A stretch of DNA of 64,000 nucleotides, taken from positions 1 to 64,000 of the forward strand of contig CAZNOX010000007.1 of the NCBI GenBank assembly GCA_964574875.1, in the 5' to 3' direction. The position numbers and the translations under genes were made by a program. This DNA comes from DSCS01 sp035391585. GTDB taxonomy: Bacteria; Macinerneyibacteriota; Macinerneyibacteria; Macinerneyibacteriales; DSCS01. The notes under the pieces are model-generated. The model did no database searches, was not told the DNA's origin, and saw only the letters and a list, made by a program, of their open reading frames with translations. This document shows, piece by piece, positions 33,095 to 41,685 of the stretch; the first letter of the stretch is position 1, and every line of letters begins with the position of its first letter.

Positions 33095-35487
33095 ACATGA
33101 TCCTCCTTTGTCCGCCGGGCTCTTTTTAAGCTCAGCGAGTTGCTCACCACCGATACAGAACTGAATGCCATGGCTCCCCCGGCGATAACAGGCTGAAGAA
33201 AGCCCAGAGCGGCAAGGGGAATTCCCAGCGTGTTGTAGATGAAGGCCCAGAACAGGTTCTGCTTGATCTTCCTCATCGTGAGCCTGGAAAGGTCTATGGC
33301 ATGGAGGACAGTCTCAAGTCGGCTGTTCATCAGGACGACATCACCGGTCTCCATGGCCACATCCGTTCCGCTCCCCATGGCCATACTCACATGCGCTGTT
33401 GCAAGAGCCGGAGCGTCATTGATTCCGTCTCCGACCATAGCCACAGTCCAGCCTTTTTTCTCAAGGTCCGAGATGATCCGAGCCTTCTGGCCAGGAAGGA
33501 TACGCGAATAGATATGGTCGTGATCCATGCCCAGCATCGCACCCACAGCACGGGCTGTCTTCTCATTGTCCCCGGTGATCATAAAGCTCTTGATCCCTCT
33601 TTTCTTCAGAGTCTCAAGGACTTCTGCAGCGTTGTCTTTCAACTGGTCCGAAAAGGAGACCAGTCCTGCAACTGCCCCGTCAACAGAAAGAAAGACCACA
33701 GACTCCCCTCTTTCTTCAGCCTGAAGGCTGATCCTTTCCAGATCTTCAGGAAGGCCCGACGGTGCGGCATATCCCTCCTGTCCCATGCGGATCTCTTTCC
33801 CGTGGATCATGACCCGGACACCTTTCCCCGGCTCAGCGCTGAACTCGTCTGCCCCGGGGACGTCCAGGCCTGTTTCAGAGACATAGTTCACCACAGCCCG
33901 GGCGAAGGGGTGTTCTGAAAGCGCTTCGGCTCCGGCACTGTACCTGAGGAAATCCTCCTGGGGGAATCCTTCGGCACTCACAGCTGTGGAGACACGGATA
34001 GAACCCGTGGTCAATGTCCCTGTCTTGTCGAAGACCACAGCATTGACATCTTTCAGCCGCTCCAGGCTCTCTCCGTTTCTGACCAGGACTCCCCATTCAG
34101 CTCCTTTCCCCATCCCCACCATGAGAGCGGTGGGTGTAGCCAGTCCCAAGGCACAGGGGCAGGCGATGACCAGGACCGAGACAGAAGCGATGAGCCCGTG
34201 GGGCAGAGAGCCTTTCACGAAAATCCACCCCATGAGTGTCAACAGGGCGGCCCCCAGAACGGCGGGAACAAAATGGGCCGCCACTCTGTCAGCCAGTTTC
34301 TGGACCGGGGCCTTTGTCCCCTGTGCATCTGCGACGATGCGGATGATCTGAGCCAGGACTGTATCTCGCCCCACCCGCTCCGCCTCCACTTTCAAAGAGC
34401 CGTTCTGATTCACCGTTCCACCAGTCACCTGGTCCCCCTTTGTCTTCTCAACGGGAAGGCTCTCTCCTGTGAGCATACTTTCATCCACATAAGAGGCCCC
34501 CTCAAGGACACGGCCGTCAGCGGGGATCCTCTCCCCGGGCCGGACGACCAGGCAGTCTCCGGGCTCGATCTCCTCTATTCTTCGCGTCTCCAGACGGCCG
34601 TCGATATCCACAAGGGCCGTTTTGGGTGCCAGCCCCATGAGTTTTCTGATGGCTTGTGTCGTCTTCCCTTTGGCTCTCTTTTCAAGGTATTTCCCCAGAA
34701 GGACAAGAGTGATGATCATCGCTGACGTTTCAAAATAGAGTTCGTGCCCCCCGCCGTGGAGCGGCCGGAAAAACCCGTTATAGATACTGTACAAAAACGC
34801 CGTGGATGTTCCCATGGCAATGAGAAGGTCCATCCCGGGACTGAGGCTGATGATGCTGTGCCAGGCCTTTTTATAGAAGGGAAATCCTGCAATAAACTGA
34901 ACGGGAGCAGCAAAGAGAAGCTGAAACCACGGAGTATGAAACAACGGCGCAGGGATCCCTGTCAGCATAAAAATCATCCCCGCAAATAACGGAAGAGTCA
35001 TGGCTCCGGAGAAAATGAGCCTCCACAACCCGTCATCTTTCCTGTCTGTCATGGCCTGTGAAGACTCCGACTGATGTGCATGATATCCCAGGGATTCGAT
35101 CTTTTCAATGAGAGGACGGATGTTTTTCTCCTCTGTTTCCACAAGACATTTCTCTGTGGCAAGATTGACATGGACCCGTCTCGTTCCCGGGAGCGAAGAG
35201 AGCCCTTTTTCTATTCGGGCCGCACACGATGCGCATGTCATCCCCTCGATATCCAGTTCAACAGATCGCCTTTCTCCTGCTCCTGATCGAGGTTCATACC
35301 CGAGATGACGGATCTTCTCGAAGATCTTCTCTTCACTCACACTCTGAGGGTCATAGTCCACTCTGGCCTTATCTGCAGCAAGATTGACCGTGATGGCTTT
35401 GATTCCCTTTTCTTTTTTCAAAGACCGTTCGATCCTTGCAGCACAGGAAGCACAGGTCATTCCTTTGATCTCAATGTCCTTCTTCAT
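33091..35487 (-). CDS. copA: Copper-exporting P1B-type ATPase
   Basis: The 798-residue P-type ATPase pumps Cu(I) across the inner membrane. Two N-terminal HMA domains (each with GMTCASC; the first at Cys12 and Cys15) precede the membrane region. The ion site CPC is in VIACPCALG; DKTGT carries the phosphorylated Asp, and GDGINDAPAL is the hinge. The ATG at 35487 has GGGAG 5 bp upstream; a GTG six bases earlier is less likely. It overlaps the RseC-like gene by 17 bp. Confidence 0.95.
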   Translation of the reverse strand: MKKDIEIKGMTCASCAARIERSLKKEKGIKAITVNLAADKARVDYDPQSVSEEKIFEKIRHLGYEPRSGAGERRSVELDIEGMTCASCAARIEKGLSSLPGTRRVHVNLATEKCLVETEEKNIRPLIEKIESLGYHAHQSESSQAMTDRKDDGLWRLIFSGAMTLPLFAGMIFMLTGIPAPLFHTPWFQLLFAAPVQFIAGFPFYKKAWHSIISLSPGMDLLIAMGTSTAFLYSIYNGFFRPLHGGGHELYFETSAMIITLVLLGKYLEKRAKGKTTQAIRKLMGLAPKTALVDIDGRLETRRIEEIEPGDCLVVRPGERIPADGRVLEGASYVDESMLTGESLPVEKTKGDQVTGGTVNQNGSLKVEAERVGRDTVLAQIIRIVADAQGTKAPVQKLADRVAAHFVPAVLGAALLTLMGWIFVKGSLPHGLIASVSVLVIACPCALGLATPTALMVGMGKGAEWGVLVRNGESLERLKDVNAVVFDKTGTLTTGSIRVSTAVSAEGFPQEDFLRYSAGAEALSEHPFARAVVNYVSETGLDVPGADEFSAEPGKGVRVMIHGKEIRMGQEGYAAPSGLPEDLERISLQAEERGESVVFLSVDGAVAGLVSFSDQLKDNAAEVLETLKKRGIKSFMITGDNEKTARAVGAMLGMDHDHIYSRILPGQKARIISDLEKKGWTVAMVGDGINDAPALATAHVSMAMGSGTDVAMETGDVVLMNSRLETVLHAIDLSRLTMRKIKQNLFWAFIYNTLGIPLAALGFLQPVIAGGAMAFSSVSVVSNSLSLKRARRTKEDHV

Positions 35488-35884
35488 GTCCACTCCCTTC
35501 GTTCAAAATCTCCACACGGGCTTTCTTCCGGACCTCTCTGTCAAGGAACCGCAAGGGAAGGAACCCTGCGAAAAAGAAGAGGCCGGCTCCCAGGAGAGTC
35601 CATCCGTCCCCCGGAAAGAGGCCACGGATGAGAAGCGCCCCGGCCAGGGATGTGATCAGCGGGAAAAGAAGCGCAGCAAAGGAGAGAGCCGGGCTCACAG
35701 AAAGAGTCATCTTCACATGATCCCCTTGTCGGACAACAGCCTGTTCGGGCACGGTTATCCACCGTCCCCGGGAAGCGGCCTTGCACATCCCGCATCCTGA
35801 ACAGGCCTTCCCCTGAATATCATGCATGGGCACAAGGAAGGCCTTTTTTTCCTTGATCTGTGTCGCCACACCTTCAATGATCAT
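35471..35884 (-). CDS. RseC/MucC-family membrane protein
   Basis: The 137-residue protein has the SoxR-reducing/RseC layout: an N-terminal Cys cluster (Cys28, Cys31, Cys34 in ACSGCGMC) followed by two hydrophobic helices (LSFAALLFPLITSLAGALLI and LLGAGLFFFAGFL). RseC relatives modulate sigma-E or reduce SoxR's Fe-S cluster through the Rsx complex. In this copper operon a role in copper-driven redox sensing is an inference. It sits between SHOCT and copA, and overlaps copA by 17 bp. Confidence 0.8.
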   Translation of the reverse strand: MIIEGVATQIKEKKAFLVPMHDIQGKACSGCGMCKAASRGRWITVPEQAVVRQGDHVKMTLSVSPALSFAALLFPLITSLAGALLIRGLFPGDGWTLLGAGLFFFAGFLPLRFLDREVRKKARVEILNEGSGHEEGH

Positions 35885-35897
35885 GGTTCCTCTTTCC

Positions 35898-36131
35898 TTA
35901 TTTTTCCTGTTTTCGTGTCTCCATCATCTCTTTGACTCTTCTGTATTCATGTTCAGAGATCTCTCCCCGGGCCAGCCGTCCGTCGAGGACTTCTGCAGCA
36001 GAGATCCTTCTGCTCCCCTCGCCCCTCTCCTTTGTTCTCAAAAGAAGGAAGGCTGTTCCTGCCAGGAGAAGAAAGACCACGAAGAGGACAAGAGTACCGT
36101 ATCCCGTAAAGGGACAAAATCCGTATAACAT
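35898..36131 (-). CDS. SHOCT-domain small membrane protein
   Basis: A 77-residue protein with one hydrophobic helix near the N-terminus (YGTLVLFVVFLLLAGTAFLLL) and a C-terminal SHOCT domain (LDGRLARGEISEHEYRRVKEMM). SHOCT is a small helical motif often found in membrane-associated proteins; it is common beside copper ATPases. The function is unknown. It lies 9 bp after csoR in the copper operon. Confidence 0.8.
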   Translation of the reverse strand: MLYGFCPFTGYGTLVLFVVFLLLAGTAFLLLRTKERGEGSRRISAAEVLDGRLARGEISEHEYRRVKEMMETRKQEK

Positions 36132-36140
36132 GGCGCCTCC

Positions 36141-36449
36141 TTATTTCAGCATTTTTTTGATGGTGATAAGGACTTCGTCGATCACGTCATCGCGTCCGTC
36201 CCTGATCTGTTCCACGACACAGCTTTTCAGATGAGCTTCCAGTAAAATCTTTTTCACTCCGTTCAGAGCCGCGTCCACTGACGCAAACTGATTCAGAATA
36301 TCATCGCAATAGATATCCTTTTGGATCATCCCCCGGATCCCGCGGACTTGCCCTTCGATCTTGTTCAGCCTGCTGATCATCTTGTCTTTAAGTTCCTGTG
36401 AATGATGCGCCTTTAACGTGGTGCAGGTCTTCATATGTTCCATACCCAT
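36141..36449 (-). CDS. csoR: CsoR-family copper-sensing repressor
   Basis: The 102-residue all-helical regulator binds DNA without Cu(I) and releases it when copper binds. The metal ligands Cys48 (YCDD), His73 and Cys77 (AHLKSC) form the C-H-C set of Cu-type CsoR. It controls the operon csoR-SHOCT-rseC-copA-copZ. The ATG lies 2 bp after GGGGG, the best local ribosome binding site; later ATGs at codons 3 and 6 are possible. A full CsoR-type inverted repeat was not found, only a half site GGGGGTAT near the start. Confidence 0.9.
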   Translation of the reverse strand: MGMEHMKTCTTLKAHHSQELKDKMISRLNKIEGQVRGIRGMIQKDIYCDDILNQFASVDAALNGVKKILLEAHLKSCVVEQIRDGRDDVIDEVLITIKKMLK

Positions 36450-36476
36450 ACCCCCTATCCCTTTGTTTCTGTTAGT

Positions 36477-36505
36477 ATTATAGTTACAATTAGAGGTCCT
36501 GTCAA
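36477..36505 (-). promoter_or_regulatory. csoR operon promoter
   Basis: TTGACA (36500-36505) and TATAAT (36477-36482), 17 bp apart on the minus strand: a perfect consensus promoter, consistent with strong repression by CsoR. Confidence 0.8.
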
Positions 36506-36516
36506 GGGGAAGCTAT

Positions 36517-36541
36517 AAAAAACCCCGCTGAAAGCGGGGTT
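36517..36541 (-). terminator. Intrinsic terminator of the nifS-nifU operon
   Basis: Stem AACCCCGCT/AGCGGGGTT (36521-36541, 3-base loop) followed on the minus strand by a T-tract (36517-36522), 26 bp after the nifU stop. Confidence 0.85.
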
Positions 36542-36567
36542 ATGAAGTGAAATGGTGATATTCGGTG

Positions 36568-37533
36568 TCAGATCATCCGAACGGTGATATCAGGGCCCAC
36601 TGTCCCTTTCAGGGCCTGATCGATCATGGAGAGAGTCCCTGTCCCGGCTGCGGCGCATGTGGCGCAGCCCCCGAGATAACGGATAAAGACAATGGTCTCA
36701 TCTCCTTCGTTTTTGATATCCATGATCTCCACATCTCCCCCGTCCCTGTGCAGGATAGGCTTGATCTTCTCGGCAAAGATCTCTTCAATGGCTTTATACT
36801 GGGCGATGGGACTCATCTCTTTAAAGTTCTCAAGGGAGCCCGCAGTCTTGATCTGTTCTCTGTCCATCTCGGCTCTGACTTCTGCAAGGATATCTTCAAG
36901 ATAATATTTCCGTTTTTCATGTCCTCCCGGGCGGATACAGGATCCGCAGAACGCACCGGCTTTGGTATAGCGGGTGATCTCTTCCACACTTTTCAAGTCG
37001 TTGATCCTGATGACATCTTTTACCGTCTTTAATGAGACACGGGCACATTCACAGACGATCTCCTCTTCTTCGAGGTCCTCCATCTCCACACCTTTGTAGA
37101 GTGAGGCCGCTTTTTTGATCACATCATAGGCCATGACACTGCAATGCATCTTTTGCGGGGGGATGGCCGCCTGGTCTTCACTGTCCCGAAGAGCCTTTTC
37201 AACATCCAGGTTGGTGATCTTCAAGGCTTCATCGACAGTCTTCCCCATACAGAGTTCCGCCATAACATCGCTTGATGCGATGGCCGTGCCGCATCCGAAA
37301 GTCTTGAACCGCGCCTTGAGGATGGTGTCATTGGATGTATCCACGAGCCAGTAAAGGCGTACGGCATCTCCGCAGGATTCCGCGCCCCAATCCGCAATAA
37401 TGAGCCGTTTCTCTTTTCCCCGGGCCTCGTCTTCCGATATCTCTCCGAAAAACGAGGGATTGTTCATTCTTTCGATGACATTGTTGGAATACGTCTCCCA
37501 CAGTTTTCCGCCGATCAGGTCTTTCTTTGCCAT
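36568..37533 (-). CDS. nifU: Fe-S scaffold protein NifU
   Basis: The 321-residue protein has the three-domain NifU layout. The IscU-like domain (about residues 10-140) has the scaffold Cys in SCGDAV, TFGCGTA and MHCSV. A BFD-like [2Fe-2S] domain with CECA...CGSC follows at about residues 155-215. The C-terminal NifU domain has GGCATCAAAG. It receives sulfur from the adjacent NifS and passes clusters to target proteins. Full-length NifU is common in nitrogen fixers, but no nif structural genes are here; many anaerobes use it for general Fe-S assembly. Confidence 0.92.
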   Translation of the reverse strand: MAKKDLIGGKLWETYSNNVIERMNNPSFFGEISEDEARGKEKRLIIADWGAESCGDAVRLYWLVDTSNDTILKARFKTFGCGTAIASSDVMAELCMGKTVDEALKITNLDVEKALRDSEDQAAIPPQKMHCSVMAYDVIKKAASLYKGVEMEDLEEEEIVCECARVSLKTVKDVIRINDLKSVEEITRYTKAGAFCGSCIRPGGHEKRKYYLEDILAEVRAEMDREQIKTAGSLENFKEMSPIAQYKAIEEIFAEKIKPILHRDGGDVEIMDIKNEGDETIVFIRYLGGCATCAAAGTGTLSMIDQALKGTVGPDITVRMI

Positions 37534-37543
37534 AAGGCCTCCT

Positions 37544-38710
37544 TTAATAGTCTATGGATATTTTTCTCAGTCTCTCCACGGCCTTTCCCAGGACATCGAT
37601 GACATAGCTGATCTCCCCGTCTGTTGTAAAACGCGACAAACTGAACCGCAGGGCTGTATGGGAAAGCGAGGGGTCGATCTTCATAGCCACAAGAGTATGA
37701 TCTGTCTCCAGGGATTCGGAAGCACAGGCGCTCCCCGTAGAGACGGCAACACCGAACTTATTCAATTCCCACGCCAGGGCTTCCCCTTCGACACCTTTAA
37801 ACGACGCCAGAATCGTATTGGGGGTCCTCAGCTCTCTTTTCCCGAGAATCGTGACATCGGGGATCTGAGCCATGGCATCTTCAAGACGGTCTCTGAGAGA
37901 CCGGACCTGTGTGAGTTCTCTGTCCAGCTGAGAGACAGCAAGCTCCATGGCCAGTCCCATCCCGATAAATCCCGGGACATTGACCGTGCCGGCTCTCAGG
38001 TTTCCCATCTGTTCACCACCATGCAGGAGGGGGGAGACGGGAGCTCCCTTTCGGACAAAAAGCCCGCCCACCCCTTTGGGACCGTGGAATTTGTGCGCGC
38101 TGAACGTGAGATAATCAGCCGGGACATCCTGAAGATCCACAGGGATCTTCCCGATAGCCTGGACCGCATCTGTATGGAAGGGGACACCGGAAGCCCGGCA
38201 GTATTCGGCCATCTCTTTGACAGGAAAGATGAGCCCGGTCTCATTATTGGCCCACATCACAGAGACAAGCGCTGTCTCTTGAGGGACAAGATACTCTTTT
38301 AAGATGTCCAGGGTGACGATCCCGTCCTCGTTCACGGGAAGAGCGATGACTTCCGCCCCCATCTTTCCCATATAGGCGGCTGTATTGAAGACGCTGGGAT
38401 GCTCCACGGAAGAGATCAGGACCTTTTTTTTCTTCCCCTCCCCGAGGATCCGGTCAAAAAGGACATCTTTTAAGACGGTATTGTTCCCCTCAGTGGCGCA
38501 TCCGTTGATGATGATATTGTCCTCATCTGATGCATTGAGCCCCTTATAAAGCTGGTCAAGGGCTTTCTCCATGGGCTTTCTCACTTCCATCCCGAAAGAG
38601 TGAAGAGAGTTGGGATTCCCGTATTTCTTCGTTTCAAATTCTGTCATCACTGCTGATACCTGAGGGTCGACCATGGTGGTCGCATTGTTGTCAAGATAGA
38701 CACGGTCCAT
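37544..38710 (-). CDS. nifS: Cysteine desulfurase NifS/IscS
   Basis: The 388-residue PLP enzyme takes sulfur from cysteine for Fe-S clusters. The PLP lysine is in SAHKFHGPKG near residue 202 and the catalytic loop cysteine is in STGSACAS. The ATG follows GGGAGG with 7 bp spacing. nifU lies 10 bp downstream. A TTGACA box is present upstream, but the -10 is poor (CATCAT), so an activator or low expression is likely. Confidence 0.93.
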   Translation of the reverse strand: MDRVYLDNNATTMVDPQVSAVMTEFETKKYGNPNSLHSFGMEVRKPMEKALDQLYKGLNASDEDNIIINGCATEGNNTVLKDVLFDRILGEGKKKKVLISSVEHPSVFNTAAYMGKMGAEVIALPVNEDGIVTLDILKEYLVPQETALVSVMWANNETGLIFPVKEMAEYCRASGVPFHTDAVQAIGKIPVDLQDVPADYLTFSAHKFHGPKGVGGLFVRKGAPVSPLLHGGEQMGNLRAGTVNVPGFIGMGLAMELAVSQLDRELTQVRSLRDRLEDAMAQIPDVTILGKRELRTPNTILASFKGVEGEALAWELNKFGVAVSTGSACASESLETDHTLVAMKIDPSLSHTALRFSLSRFTTDGEISYVIDVLGKAVERLRKISIDY

Positions 38711-38736
38711 ATCATTTCCTCCCTCTATTTGTTAGT

Positions 38737-38765
38737 ATGATGATATCTATTAAACTTTTTGTCAA
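38737..38765 (-). promoter_or_regulatory. nifS promoter (weak -10)
   Basis: TTGACA (38760-38765) and CATCAT (38737-38742), 17 bp apart on the minus strand. The downstream bases ACTAACA are shared with the csoR promoter. Confidence 0.45.
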
Positions 38766-38788
38766 GGACTTTGTTCCTGATGACAGGG

Positions 38789-39577
38789 TCAGTTTACGCT
38801 TTTTTTCCGTTTCCAATGCAAATCGATACCAGTCACGATCAAAGCGACAGCCACGGCGAGAAGCCCTGTCACAGCGGCCAGAGCCACTTCACGGGCTTCC
38901 TGAAAGGCCATCCTCTTATGGATGATCCCCGTGAGCGCCCAGACCGTCACAATGGGAAAGACGATGTCGTGTCTTCGGACAACCCGGTAGATCGTGAGGA
39001 TGACAGCGATAAAGATCATCATCATGGCCCAAAACATATCAGAGACACCCCAGCTCCAGCCGAGATGGATCTTCAGTGCGGTCAAATTCGCCAGGAGAGC
39101 GATGTTGATCCATGCAAAATAAAAACTGAAGGGAAGATTGAGAAAGATCCTTTCCTGTTGATTCAGCATCTTGTCCTGGTCCCAGAGGATGATCTTGATG
39201 GCGTTCAATGTAAAAAAAAGAAGGATCATAACGGCAAAGGAGAGGCCCGGAAGACGATACTGCCAGGAAAAGATCCATGCCATGTTAAAGACACAGGTGA
39301 TCACGAAGAAAACAGCCAGTTTCCGGTAGAGCCCTGCATCATGCGACCCTATCCTGGTTATAAAAAAGACGACACTGGTTCCCAGGAGAAGGTAGATGAT
39401 GCCCCAGATGGAAAAGGTAAAACCGGAAGGGACAAAAAGGTTCGGATAGAGGTCGGAGACCTCTCCTGTGGACAATCCCCCCAGAGGGAGAGCATTCGCC
39501 AGATAGTTGACGATGATCATCGAGAGATAGGCCAGGGGGACAACAAGACGTATGACTGCCGCATTTCGTTTTTTCAT
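38789..39577 (-). CDS. TspO/MBR-related (tryptophan-rich sensory-like) membrane protein
   Basis: The 262-residue protein has about seven hydrophobic segments. An early stretch resembles the TspO-like pattern NYLANALPLGG...FVPSGFTFSIWGIIYLLLG, with clustered aromatic residues. It is longer than classic five-helix TspO and could be a sister family; ligand and role are unknown. The ATG at 39577 follows GGGAGG. It is a single gene with its own promoter, divergent from the DUF5685 gene. Confidence 0.65.
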   Translation of the reverse strand: MKKRNAAVIRLVVPLAYLSMIIVNYLANALPLGGLSTGEVSDLYPNLFVPSGFTFSIWGIIYLLLGTSVVFFITRIGSHDAGLYRKLAVFFVITCVFNMAWIFSWQYRLPGLSFAVMILLFFTLNAIKIILWDQDKMLNQQERIFLNLPFSFYFAWINIALLANLTALKIHLGWSWGVSDMFWAMMMIFIAVILTIYRVVRRHDIVFPIVTVWALTGIIHKRMAFQEAREVALAAVTGLLAVAVALIVTGIDLHWKRKKSVN

Positions 39578-39595
39578 AAAAAACCTCCCTGAGTC

Positions 39596-39623
39596 ATTAT
39601 ACACGATTTTCCCTGCCTGAAAA
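39596..39623 (-). promoter_or_regulatory. Promoter of the TspO-like gene
   Basis: TTTTCA (39618-39623) and TATAAT (39596-39601) with a 16-bp spacer on the minus strand. Between it and the divergent promoter lies a bulged inverted repeat (GACAGG..AAAAGC / GCTTTTCCTCCTGTC, 39624-39657). Confidence 0.5.
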
Positions 39624-39667
39624 GACAGGAAAAGCAAAAAGGGCTTTTCCTCCTGTCCGGTTTTCCT

Positions 39668-39696
39668 TTGACACATCTGTCCCTCTCCTGTAGTCT
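39668..39696 (+). promoter_or_regulatory. Promoter of the DUF5685/J-protein cluster
   Basis: TTGACA (39668-39673) and TAGTCT (39691-39696) with a 17-bp spacer, 21 bp upstream of the DUF5685 ATG. Confidence 0.65.
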
Positions 39697-39717
39697 CAAA
39701 CCGTTGAAAGGATCGCG

Positions 39718-40677
39718 ATGTTCGGTTATATACGATACACTCCCTGCGGGCACACAAAAGATGAGAATGACCACTACAAAGGCTACTATTGCGGCCTCTG
39801 CAAAAGCCTCCGGTCTGCTTACGGGCCGGCTGCAGGAATCCTTCTATCTTACGACACCGCATTTCTGGCTATCCTTCTTGACGGGGTCTCATCAGGGCCG
39901 ATCCGCAAAAGCCGGGAATCCTGTCTCCTCCACCCGTTCAAAAAACGTCCTGTCATCCGGTCGGACGCTGTCCGTTATGCTGCAGCTGTCACCCTTCTGC
40001 TTTCATACCATAAGATGGCTGACAACAGGCGGGACGGCTCTTTTCTCTGGTCTCTCCCTCTTCTGGCTCTCTCCCCGCTGAGAAGGCGGGCTCTCCGGGA
40101 GCTCTCTCCCCGCGGCTTTTCGGCGGACAAAGCCTTTTCCACCCTCTCCCTTCTGGAAGAGACACCGGGATTTACACCTGAAGAGAGAGCATCCGCTTTC
40201 GGAACCATATTAGGCGAGATCACAGCTTCCTATCACGGGGCGCATCACCCCGGCCACGCTTTCTTATTCCAGGCCGGGTTTCACCTCGGCCGCTGGATCT
40301 ATTATATTGATGCTCTTGATGATTACGAGACGGATATCAAGACAAAGAATTATAACCCTCTCCCCCTCCTTTTTCCCGGCGCCGGCAGGGAAAAGATAAA
40401 GGCTCATATGACAATCGCGTTGCAAAGTGAATTATTCGCCCTCTCGGGCGCCCTCGGGCAGGTCTCACTGTCCAGAAACAAGACGCTTGTGGAGACACTC
40501 GTCTATCAGGGGCTGAATATGATGACGGTCCGTATCCTTGGAAAATTCTATCCTTCGGAGGTAAATGATGAAAAACCCTTACACTGTCCTGGGCGTTTCA
40601 CCCCATGCGAGCATGGACGAGATCCGGAAAGCATACCGGGATCTGGCCAAAAAATACCATCCGGACAAACACACTGA
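39718..40677 (+). CDS. DUF5685 family protein
   Basis: The 319-residue product matches DUF5685: an N-terminal Cys-rich GYYCGLCKSL (near residue 24), LLSYDTAFLAILLD, and a helical C-terminal half (YYIDALDDYETDIKTKNYNPL near residue 200). The family has no known function. Its reading frame runs 110 bp past the start of the next gene, with an atypical tail (from about residue 284) rich in Pro/Gly. One base change near 40562-40564 (a TAA in the next frame) would end it before the J-protein, so a frameshift may have extended it. Confidence 0.75.
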   Translation: MFGYIRYTPCGHTKDENDHYKGYYCGLCKSLRSAYGPAAGILLSYDTAFLAILLDGVSSGPIRKSRESCLLHPFKKRPVIRSDAVRYAAAVTLLLSYHKMADNRRDGSFLWSLPLLALSPLRRRALRELSPRGFSADKAFSTLSLLEETPGFTPEERASAFGTILGEITASYHGAHHPGHAFLFQAGFHLGRWIYYIDALDDYETDIKTKNYNPLPLLFPGAGREKIKAHMTIALQSELFALSGALGQVSLSRNKTLVETLVYQGLNMMTVRILGKFYPSEVNDEKPLHCPGRFTPCEHGRDPESIPGSGQKIPSGQTH

Positions 40678-41158
40678 CAATCCCCTTTCGGGACTGGCTG
40701 AAGAGAAATTCAAAGAGGTGAATGAGGCCTACGATGCTATTCTCAAAGAACGCGAAGGGACAGGCAGCCGGGCGTCTCAGTCATCGCAATCAGCAGGTGA
40801 CCTGCTTTCCAGGGCCCGCACACTCATCAACAGCGGCCGCTTTATGGAAGCGGAGCGCCTGCTGGATTCAACATCCGCCCGTCCGGCAGAGTGGTATTTT
40901 CTCAAAGGTATGGTCTTTTTACGAAAGGGGTGGCGTATGCAGGCTGTCCAGCATTTTCAAGCTGCTGTGGAAGCCGATCCTTCAAACCCGGAATACCGTC
41001 AGGCCTTTGAACAGGTGGCGGGCCAATCCCGGATGTACCGTGATATGGCTGCAGGTTACGGGAGAGCCTCTGTCACCCCTTGTGACTGCTGCGCCGGGCT
41101 GATATGCGCAGATTGCTGCTGTGAATGCTGCGGCGGCGATTTTTTAGCCTGCTGCTGA
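40568..41158 (+). CDS. J-domain protein with Cys-rich tail
   Basis: The 196-residue protein starts with a DnaJ J domain (residues 3-66; HPD at 31-33), followed by a helical, TPR-like segment (SGRFMEAERLLDS... and RKGWRMQAVQHFQAAVEADP) and a C-terminal CDCC...CADCCCECC...CC cysteine cluster that could bind zinc or iron. The J domain stimulates DnaK ATPase. The ATG at 40568 lies 6 bp after GGAGG, preferred over the ATG three bases earlier. It overlaps the DUF5685 tail by 110 bp in another frame. Confidence 0.85.
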   Translation: MKNPYTVLGVSPHASMDEIRKAYRDLAKKYHPDKHTDNPLSGLAEEKFKEVNEAYDAILKEREGTGSRASQSSQSAGDLLSRARTLINSGRFMEAERLLDSTSARPAEWYFLKGMVFLRKGWRMQAVQHFQAAVEADPSNPEYRQAFEQVAGQSRMYRDMAAGYGRASVTPCDCCAGLICADCCCECCGGDFLACC

Positions 41159-41160
41159 TC

Positions 41161-41685
41161 ATGATGAGACGGAATCTTCACACGAGACTCACTGCTCTGA
41201 CCGCGTTATCTGCAGCGCTGGGAACAGTGATCCTTTATATGGCCGCCCTCTTCCCTTCAGGACGCCTTGTCCTCATCTTTGCATCATCGCTTCCCGTGGC
41301 TTTCGTCAGCCGCGAGACCACGGCGAAACGCGGCTGGCTTCTCTTCTTTCTCATTCTCGTGCTCTCTCTCATCATCCTGCCGGCCAAACTCCCGGCTCTT
41401 GTATTCGGATGTTATTTCGGGTACTTTCCCCTTCTGAAAACGGGACTGGCTGTGAAATGGAAAGGATTTTGGAGAGGCTTTTTCCTCCGCCTGGCTCTCT
41501 TCAACGGAGCCATGGGCCTGCTGTTTATGATCACAAAAGAGCTGGCCCTGGGGGAGATCCCTTCCGGAAAGGCCCTTTACGCTCTCATTCCCGCCCTCCA
41601 GATCGTCTTTATCGCCCTGGAGATCGCTCTTCCCATGGCCATGGCCCTTTATGAGGACCATATCAGGAAGCATATCCCGCTATAA
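41161..41685 (+). CDS. Hypothetical polytopic membrane protein
   Basis: The 174-residue protein has about five hydrophobic helices. No known family was recognised. The start chosen is the ATG overlapping the J-protein stop; an ATG 36 bp upstream is possible. There is no clear ribosome binding site, so coupled translation is likely. As the third gene of a DUF5685/J-protein cluster it may be its membrane partner. It ends within 6 bp overlap of the opposite PAS gene. Confidence 0.6.
   Translation: MMRRNLHTRLTALTALSAALGTVILYMAALFPSGRLVLIFASSLPVAFVSRETTAKRGWLLFFLILVLSLIILPAKLPALVFGCYFGYFPLLKTGLAVKWKGFWRGFFLRLALFNGAMGLLFMITKELALGEIPSGKALYALIPALQIVFIALEIALPMAMALYEDHIRKHIPL

Noticed and set aside
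36425..36475. CsoR operator search in the csoR leader
   Set aside because: Only a half site GGGGGTAT was found, so no operator was annotated.
38759..39592. 277-codon open frame opposite the TspO-like gene
   Set aside because: Composed of charged low-complexity residues; the minus-strand membrane protein has the promoter and ribosome binding site.
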